Positions 31,319-38,175 of a stretch of DNA of 38,175 bases are shown piece after piece. The translations under genes were made by a program, and so were the position numbers. The notes under the pieces are model-generated. The model had not been told where the DNA came from. It saw only the letters and a program-made list of their open reading frames with translations, and made no database searches. Position 1 is the first letter of the stretch; every line of letters starts with the position of its first letter. This stretch comes from Chara braunii (taxonomy: Eukaryota > Streptophyta > Charophyceae > Charales > Characeae), in assembly GCA_003427395.1 (NCBI GenBank), contig BFEA01000252.1:1354815-1392989 (forward strand), in the 5' to 3' direction.

Positions 31319-31690
31319 AGAAAAAAAATTGAAGTCGGGGGAGGAGGGGGGATGAAAAAGTCAAGAAGGAAAAGATAAATAAAAGAGAAAGAAAAAAAAA
31401 ATTGAAGTGGGAGATGAGGGGGATGATGCGGTTGTAGTTGGGGGAGGGAAAGGGCAGAGGAGGGTGAGAAAATGAGAGAGAAAGGGACGGGAAAGGTGGA
31501 GAGGAGTAGAAAAGATTAGTAGAAAATTGTGAGTGGAGAGGGGAGGAGAGAAAAATATGGTGGAAGATGAGTGAAGAGAGAGATGAGAGGAGAGAGTAGT
31601 GGTAGAGTTAGAAAAAGTGATTAGATAGTGTGGGGGGGGAAGAAAGAGGGGGGGGTGGGAGAGTAGGTTAGTGAGGAATGATGATACCAA
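31040..31690. repeat. Poly-A and polypurine low-complexity tract
   Basis: A runs up to about 60 bases (31256-31317), two near-identical ATTTTTTTATAAAAAATAAAAATAAA blocks (31059 and 31163) with an N at 31160, then about 350 bases of nearly pure purine on the plus strand (31330-31680). The minus-strand frame 31361-31690 (Ser/Pro/Leu-rich) is a product of this bias. Confidence 0.9.
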
Positions 31691-31839
31691 ATTTTTGGTT
31701 GGCCAAGAGCAACAAGATCACCATGATCCGCTGGATCTTGGTCTTCAAGATACTGGAAGTCTGCTAATGCAGCAGAAAAAATAATATTGAAGTAATCAAG
31801 GGTTGAATGATATCTTGATCAGCTACCCTGATTACACTG

Positions 31840-32040
31840 ACGCGTAGCCCCCTAGCCAGGGGGGGTTTCACAGCTGCCAAACTGCTGGTGCAGCAGTACA
31901 AAAAGTAATAGGCATCATCATCATCAACATCTGGGTATAATGAGATTTTGTTCAACCACCCAAATTGGTCTGTACCGCAGCCCCCTAGGCAGGGGGGTCT
32001 TCAACTCCTCAGCAAGCTGCCACGTGACACTACAAAAGGC
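31840..32040 (+). repeat. Two repeat units with CCCCCTAG(C/G)CAGGGGG hairpins
   Basis: CGTAGCCCCCTAGCCAGGGGGG (31844) and CGCAGCCCCCTAGGCAGGGGGG (31977) are followed by a TTCA...CTGCC block and then ACTRCAAAA. The spacing is 133 bases, and each contains a CCCCCT/AGGGGG stem with a four-base loop. Confidence 0.75.
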
Positions 32041-32154
32041 CACGTGCGCAGGCAACAACAACCACTTTGCCTCCGCTGCGGGGGGGGGGGGGTAAATAGC
32101 TGGCACAACACTCTTCAACTGCAACGTGCCACATTACTAAGCCATACAAATATT

Positions 32155-32230
32155 TTGGCTAGTGTGTTAGAGCACTGGCTACGCACGCGCATGGCCAGCA
32201 GTTGCCTAGGTTCAAACCTTGGCAGCAACA
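32155..32230 (+). tRNA. tRNA-like sequence with intact A and B boxes (probable SINE head)
   Basis: TGGCTAGTGTGTTAGAGCACTGG resembles a tRNA D-arm with A box. A CTGGC/GCCAG anticodon-type stem follows, with a 14-base loop (7 longer than normal), then a perfect B box GGTTCAAACC at 32209-32218 inside a near-complete T stem. No acceptor stem pairs: the 5' side is ATATTT-like and the 3' side CAGCAAC. A functional tRNA is therefore unlikely; a tRNA-derived SINE head or pseudogene is the better reading. A poly-G run at 32265-32276 follows. Confidence 0.5.
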
Positions 32231-33317
32231 TGCATCTCGGATCTTATCATAACTAATTCGAGAGGGGGGGGGGGGGCAGCGGGGCAGCGTAGGTGTGTGG
32301 CGTGTTGTCGCGCGCGGCGGTCCCACTCCCAGACGTAAAGTAAAGTTTTTGGTGTTGGACCTCACGGTCGTGTCACGCAGGAGTTTCTTTGTGTCAACTT
32401 TACGTAATACCAACTCCGATCGTGCGCGCGTGCTATACCTCTNGCGACTCCCTACGACAGGTTAGGGATCCCGCGAGGTACAACATTACCTCCACCTGCG
32501 GGAGCTGTCACCATCCCTTAGGTGGGCGTATCCCTGCTGAGCTACTAACCCACGTGCGAAGGNTTTTACATGCAATCGCAGAGGTAGGCTAGCCGAGGGC
32601 GTTTTCTCGATCGCCGTAGCATAGGCATACGCGCGGTAGAACGCCTTNAGACTGACCCGTATGTCGAGCCCCGAGATGCCTACTCTCCGGACCGACTATC
32701 TAATCAGGTCGACTTCTCGGACAGTCTTCCACGCTTAGCTAATTATTACCATGACTNTATGTTTCCTTTGNTGACCTTATGAAAAACCAGAGTCAACCCT
32801 TAGTAATTTCTCTTTCTTCTCAAAAGAAGTCCCAGACAAGATGACTTCCTAGGTACCGACCAGCCTACGATCCCATTCACAAGTATATATAGATATATGT
32901 ATGCATGTAAATCAGGGGAGCTGACTGAGCGGTGNACNTCACTTTCATGATTGTCGTGTCCCTTTTGCCCGAATTTCCAGAAGATCCCAAACGCAGGAGA
33001 CAGTACAAACGTCCAACACCTGCGCAGATGTAGAAAAACACATGCAAGCATATAGATGCAGACACAGAATGCGCTACACGCGTCAACCTTTAATCCATTC
33101 ATAGCATGTCACTCACGCCCCAAACCCTTGAAAACAACATTCCTTCCTAACCCTGACTCCATTTTACCCCAGCCCCACACATTTTGAAGACTCCTGAGTG
33201 TGATTTGGACAATTTTAGGCATAGATACAGGGGGAAGATTTATCTGTTCCCTTCTTAGGTCTTGTCTTAGGTGTGGGTGTCAAGCCATGGTGAAAGTTGA
33301 GTCGGAATTCTACCGAC

Positions 33318-33336
33318 CTGTTATCCAGAGATAACA
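33318..33336. repeat. Conserved hairpin TGTTATC-CAGA-GATAACA
   Basis: The stem is retained from the direct copies although the loop has changed from ACT/ACG to CAGA and the outermost pair is lost. Confidence 0.7.
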
Positions 33337-33899
33337 AAATTGTTGTACGGATCTCCCCGTAAGTTCTCCGAAGTGTCGAAACCTGTAGACACAACACAGT
33401 CCAAAAAAAACTTAACATCTCTCTTCCTAACTGAGATCTAGAAAGTCCCTTCTAGACTCTGTGCCTTTTGTCTGACTTCTATCCTTAACTGAATGTTTGG
33501 GCTGTTGGCCTTTCGCTTAAGGCAGTGAATAACAGTTCACTTCCTTTTTACTGTCACGACAATTCTCCATGCTCCTTTTTCACTATCTCATTCTTATCAC
33601 TTTTGGGATTATCCTATCTGAGGTCCCTTTCCTTCTCCCAACACACATGATCACATCATCAATCCAACTTGTGGAAAAAATCTCATGGAAAGGAATCAGA
33701 TGAATGGATAGTCTTTCTCTGAGGCAAGATCTCACTTATCTCCTTTCAGTAGAATCCGAAATACTTAGTTAGGACTGAAGAATGCAGATTGTGGGAAAAG
33801 TTACTGGCGGTATGGCAGACCATTCAGGACATATCCATCCTGTTACAGGAGCTTTGTTGGACAAAGGCAACTTAGTGGGCCTTGGCACCTGTGTGCCAA

Positions 33900-34600
33900 G
33901 CACATTTTAGCGGTAGGCTTATCCCATGGCTAGCCACTAATAAGGCACGTGTCCCTGAAACCTCACAACTTCTTATATCGGACTAGTCACTGATAAGACA
34001 GGATTCCCCTGCTACTCTTATCACTGACTAACCCTCAATAAGGCGGGTACCCAAGGATCCTTACTACTCTTATCGCTGACTAAGCCCTAGGATGTTCATT
34101 GATAAGGCAGGTGTCCTTGAAACCTCACAACTTCTTATATCGGACTAGTAAGTGATAAGACTGGATTCTCCTGTTACTCTTATCACTGGCTAACCCTCAA
34201 TAAGGTGAGTGTCCAAGGATCCTTACTACTCTTATCACTGACTAGAATGTTAGGTTTAATCAGTGATAAGGCAGGTGTCCTTGAAACCTCACAACTTCTT
34301 ATATCGGACTAGTCACTGATAAGACAGGATTCCCCTGTTACTCTTATCACTTGCTAACCCTCAATAAGGTGAGTGTCCAAGGATCCTTACTACTCTTATC
34401 ACTGACTATAATGTTAAGTTGGTTAATGATAAGGTTGGTGTCCTTGAAACCTCACAACTCTTATATCAGACTAGTCACTGATAAGACAGGATTCCCCTGC
34501 TACTCTTATCAGTGGTTATCCCTCAATAAGGCGGGAGTCCAAGGGTCCCTGCACTTACCATTGACCAAGCGTAAGGCTCATTTGGAGTTAAGGCAGGATT
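33900..34600. repeat. 163-bp tandem array with nested hairpins
   Basis: CCTCACAACTTCTTATATCG recurs at 33961, 34123, 34287 and (one base shorter) 34450, giving a period of 162-164. Each unit contains AGTCACTGATAAG and, about 22 bases later, CTTATCACTGACT, which pair with one mismatch; other CTTATCACTGACTA and GATAAGGC blocks are interspersed. The frame 34351-34674 is periodic and read through the array. Confidence 0.9.
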
Positions 34601-35328
34601 TTCCCTGTTATTCTTACCCCACACAAGTCTTATCTGCGGCTCAAGTCATTGCTTTCGATTACATTCGAGCCTAGAATCGACGTTTAGTTTGAAGACTTAT
34701 TGCTGGATCAAATGTATAATGANCAAGATGATCGGCGTGATCTATGATAGTTGATTATGGCAACTCACAACAAGGTACCCATCATCTGTTTNGATGGGAT
34801 ATAGAGAANATGATCGTGAGAGGTCTGATAGTTTGTATCCATACCTCCAATCAGCGCCCACAGCAAGATTGTTGTATCCAGAAGCAATCAGTTTCACACT
34901 CAGCCAAACTTTTCTTTATCCAAGACNTGAAGAGTCATTGATTTCGAATCCCTAACCCTTATGATCATTGTTACGATGATTGCCTGTATGAGACATCATT
35001 TGGGTCGAAGTAACGTACCTTGTCGTTCCCTGCCTCCAGAGTTCTGCCTGAACTCCGGCAGAGCTCCCGCAATCGCCCTGTTACATGGATCAATTGAGGA
35101 ATGAGGGTCCTTTGTGCATGAATACTAATCTCAGTAAGCCATCGAAAAATACAATGTTTACTCATGTTGCTTGAAGATGGTTGTGTGCCTATATAGGGTT
35201 TAGGCATAGGAAAGTGAAGGAGGATAAAGGATGTAAGAGCCATCATACCTGTTGGCGCCCCTCCTTAGCTCCGTTGCCTCGCACCCCTGTCCGATTCTGA
35301 TTCATATCCTAGCATGTGACCTCGAATG

Positions 35329-35333
35329 ATATA

Positions 35334-35384
<51 letters not shown>

Positions 35385-37281
35385 CAAGGAACATGAGAGC
35401 GAAATGATATCCAAACCCGGACTGTGAGATCGCATAGGTGTTTGACCAGGTATATATCAACAGCAAACATCATGATACTGAGCCTTCATCCAAACTGAGC
35501 AATATAATAGAGTAATGAGCCAATGCTCAAACCCTCAGGCCTATACCAACTCACTATTCATGGTCGCTTTCCTATGTCTGGCGCCCAATGCCCAATTTAT
35601 ACATCTTGCCTACCCTCCTATACTTGCGCTCACGCAACAGGCCTACTGTGATAGTGAAGTCCCATCTATATGATGTCACTACTAGTGCAGACTGCAATTG
35701 TACGCTGGCACGCTTTCTCTTCCGTCTTTTCTCTATTTTCTCTTTCTCGGACTGTCTCACCTTTGGTGTGTACGTGTCTTCCTCTGCGTATCGCTGCGTC
35801 CGTCACGGGCTGTGTCTCTTTGCGTATGTCACAGTATGTGTCCCATGTATGCGTGACCATGGCGAATCTGTGGTGCAATGCCATGCGGTCAGCGGTACCG
35901 GACCAGTCATCCCCAGTCCAGCCCAGCAAGTACCCTCTGAGACTGTGTATACCGTGGTCAAGGAATCAGGACACACCAATGGGTCGCAAAAGTATAAACC
36001 TAGAGGCTATGCACAACCATTCACTCATTCTTGCGAAGCCATTAGGAAGTGCTGCTACAGTGCCTTAGGTAACAGTGCTCAGCGGATGCCAGAGTGTTCA
36101 GTGGCATGCGTGTTGTGTGAGCGTACAGCATCACGCGTGAGACGTCCAGGATGGTCCAGTGTATATGCACAGTGTGATGTTGGGCGCCGTGTCGCTACAG
36201 CCATTGAAAGTGAACTCTTGTCTGGCTGCCATATTCCTGAGCATTGTGTGGGCGTACATTGCCGGTTTGTTGTGCTGTCATTTGTATGCATGAAAAGTGT
36301 GGACGGGCGAGTCTGATAATATAATAATAATAATAATAAATAATAATAATAATAATAAATAATAATAATAATAGTAGTAGTAAAAAAAATGCAAGGGTCA
36401 TGAATGCGGACGAAGCCCAGTAATCTGAATCGCAGCATCATACTGCAGTCCAAGTAGTCAAGCCAAAGTAGACAGCACAGGGGAACTGAGTAAACATCCA
36501 TTTGAGAACGAAACAGCAGAATCTTGAGTCGATGCCCAAGCCCATTTGGGCAGTACCAACAGTATAACCCATCGTAGTTCTTTCTCCGGAATGGCGCCCG
36601 ATGCCTCATCTACTCTACAATCCAATATTACAGCTACAACAGGGAAGCAACCAAACAATTTGACGACCAGCAAGTGATGACGTCAATGCCACTGTCGAGT
36701 CCTTCTGTACCAGGTACGTCCTCTCTTCACCCACACTCTTCCCTGATAACCCACGCAACGCCCTTCACCTCCGAAGATCCATCTTTGTCCTTCACTTCCA
36801 CGGCACCCTCATGCGGCCCGGCTATGGCCTCCAGATTTCCTTCATGTAGGCAGCGCCCTACAACTTAGTGCTAGCCTGCCTCATCCCAGCGCAGCGCAGC
36901 CATGCATAGTGTAGCAGCTTGCCTTTGCTCAGCATGCCAGCAATGCCCGCATTGGCCACGACCCCCGCCCACTCGCATTCTCTGCCTATAAGCCAATGCT
37001 GCGTGTGGGTGGCCTGTCCTGTCCTGCGCCCAGGGCCCAATCAACTGAGGCCCCTGGGCTCGACTGACTCTAGCAGGAGTCTGGGTTCCACGATGCAATC
37101 CAACCAACCGGCGTGCTGCGACCGTCGGATACCCATTCTACAACCATTCGCGGGTATTCTGACCAGCCTTCTCTCAGGGCGGTCACATGTCTGGCTCGCC
37201 TTCACTTAGGGCGGGCACGAGGCCGGTAGCGTTGCTGTATATACATATGAAAGCGTGGATGAGACGAGTCTGATTTGCTCA

Positions 37282-37316
<35 letters not shown>

Positions 37317-37735
37317 TAATAATAATAATCAAGGAGGACGAGCAATAACGAACTCCAGCAATCAAACTGCATCATGTATACTGGACCAGATAGTCGTGTC
37401 CTCGATCCAATAGCAGAACCGCATCACGGGTCTTGCCAAATAAGCACAACAAAGGCTCATAATTGACAATGCTGAAACGGTCTCATCATCATCAACGAAG
37501 AACCAGAGTTGATATCCTATCTGGCGCTCGGCGCCCAGACTACTGGTGGCAGATCCTATCCAACCTACCTCTACAATGCCGAATGTTAACAACAACAACT
37601 TTCCAAAGTACGAGCATGAAGTGACCAATGCCGCACGCGTCAAGCATCAGGTATGCCTCTCGTATCACTTCACAACCTCATTCTCCAACACAGATGCCCT
37701 GAATACCCAAGGACCACAGTGCACCTAATAATAAC

Positions 37736-37779
<44 letters not shown>

Positions 37780-38095
37780 TAATAAATAATAATAATAAAT
37801 ATGCAAGAAAGATGGAAAATAGCGAACTTCAGCAATCAAACAGCATCATTTTCACTAGGCCAGGTAGTCGTGACCTCGATCCTATAGCAGAATTGCATCA
37901 CAAGTATCACCAAATAAGAACACAACAAGGCTCCTAATTGACAATGTCGGAATAGTCTGATCATCATCAACGAAGAACCAATGTTGGTATCCTACCCGGC
38001 GCCGGTGCCCAGACTACACGTGGCAGATCCTATCTAGTCTACCTTTACAATGCCGAAAGTGACAACAACAACCCCTCTTTGAAGCACGGGCAGGT
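35329..38095 (+). repeat. Tandem series of units each headed by (AAT)n
   Basis: (AAT)n tracts at 35329-35383, 36317-36374, 37285-37329 and 37727-37799 each precede a related body. The bodies at 37330 and 37802 align closely (GAACTYCAGCAATCAAAC, CATCATCATCAACGAAGAACCA, GTGGCAGATCCTATC). Those at 35385 and 36383 are diverged but keep a GGCGCCC-type element followed by a CTAC/CTACC...TATA or ACAAT stretch. Unit lengths are about 990, 965 and 445 bases. Confidence 0.75.
35588..36316 (+). CDS. Longest open frame in the window, unknown 242-codon product
   Basis: A 242-codon frame opens in the first (AAT)n-headed unit and stops (TGA) just before the second (AAT)n. The product has a hydrophobic, Phe/Leu/Ser/Cys-rich stretch at about residues 40-90, possibly one or two membrane segments, and roughly 18 cysteines. 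I recognise no domain and no CXXC array of a known zinc finger. Overlapping long frames exist in other phases (35670-36068 plus, 36079-36609 minus), which suggests stop-poor composition rather than selection. Neighbouring units of the array do not preserve the frame. It begins 8 bases after a GGCGCCC motif. Probably not a gene. Confidence 0.2.
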   Translation: MPNLYILPTLLYLRSRNRPTVIVKSHLYDVTTSADCNCTLARFLFRLFSIFSFSDCLTFGVYVSSSAYRCVRHGLCLFAYVTVCVPCMRDHGESVVQCHAVSGTGPVIPSPAQQVPSETVYTVVKESGHTNGSQKYKPRGYAQPFTHSCEAIRKCCYSALGNSAQRMPECSVACVLCERTASRVRRPGWSSVYAQCDVGRRVATAIESELLSGCHIPEHCVGVHCRFVVLSFVCMKSVDGRV

Positions 38096-38109
38096 AGCGG
38101 CCAGGGTTG

Positions 38110-38175
38110 TCGATCCCCGGCCCCGGGGCCCCGGCGGGGGTCCCGGGGGCCGGGGGTCAGCACCCCTGGCCCCGG
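38110..38175. repeat. Extreme GC terminal stretch with CCCCGG/GGGGCC palindromes
   Basis: About 65 bases of almost pure G and C with CCCCGGCCCCGGGGCC and GGGGGCCGGGGG blocks, abruptly unlike the AT-rich DNA before it. It is cut by the window end. It could be a CpG-rich satellite or an assembly edge artefact. Confidence 0.8.

Larger units (their letters stand above)
32302..35101 (-). mobile_element. Inverted, diverged third copy of the large repeat (right half)
   Basis: Landmarks appear in reversed order along the plus strand: the tail blocks at 32302-32383, the tRNA-like right end at 32405-32700, TATAGATATAT-GTATGCAT at 32885 (compare 12005), the conserved hairpin at 33318 (compare 11597), and at 35019-35101 a block matching 9530-9608 (CGATTGCGGGAGCTCTGC...TCTGGAGGCAGGGAA on the minus strand). 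Between anchors similarity is low, so this copy is much older than the direct pair. Where the direct copies carry their covarying hairpins it carries a 163-bp satellite. The left half is not found. Eleven of the window's twelve N calls fall here. Confidence 0.7.

Noticed and set aside
31361-31690. Ser/Pro/Leu-rich minus-strand protein
   Set aside because: It is a translation of polypurine low-complexity DNA.
35572-35929. Lys/Glu-rich minus frames opposite the 242-codon frame
   Set aside because: They are overlapping shadows without motifs.
37653-37937. Ile-rich frame
   Set aside because: The isoleucines come from the (AAT)n microsatellite.

Overview
The window looks like non-genic, transposon-rich nuclear DNA of a plant-type eukaryote. 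It has long poly-A/T tracts, (AAT)n and (GT)n(GA)n microsatellites, scattered single N calls, a decayed LINE, and no intact recognisable gene, bacterial operon or ribosome-binding-site architecture. The LINE reverse transcriptase is of the kind I associate with streptophytes. A charophyte such as Chara is my best guess, but that rests on memory of protein style and is low confidence. Most open frames are short accidents of repeats.

Layout. 1-6150: microsatellite, degenerate G-rich minisatellite, an inverted fragment of the big repeat (1466-1831), a GCTGCC-type minisatellite and a SINE candidate ending in poly-A near 6040. 6154-12970 and 18319-25160: two direct copies, about 6.8 kb each and roughly 93-95% alike by eye, separated by 5.35 kb of single-copy sequence (12971-18318). 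25467-27846: two perfect hairpins followed by a LINE ORF2 pseudogene. 29.5-30.2 kb (minus): a Pro/Ala-rich gag-like pseudoframe with two stops. 30.6-31.7 kb: A-rich and purine-rich low complexity. 31.8-32.2 kb: paired hairpins and a tRNA-like element. 32302-35101: a third, inverted and strongly diverged copy of the right half of the big repeat, carrying a 163-bp tandem array. 35.3-38.1 kb: a tandem series of units each headed by (AAT)n. 38.11-38.175 kb: extreme GC.

The big repeat is the main object. From its left end it holds a near-palindrome; blocks that match eukaryotic large-subunit rRNA on both strands; an array of 10-11 hairpins whose stems differ from unit to unit while the bulge and apical loop stay constant; a three-unit GCTGCC tandem; further hairpins, one with a compensatory change between copies; and a right end with a tRNA-like A box and a tail conserved at three loci. 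No open frame in it looks like a transposon protein, so it is either a giant LTR pair, a non-autonomous element, or a segmental duplication. The covarying hairpin array and the rRNA-derived blocks are the strongest candidates for something undescribed.

All alignments were made by eye and from memory of conserved rRNA and RT motifs; no search was run.
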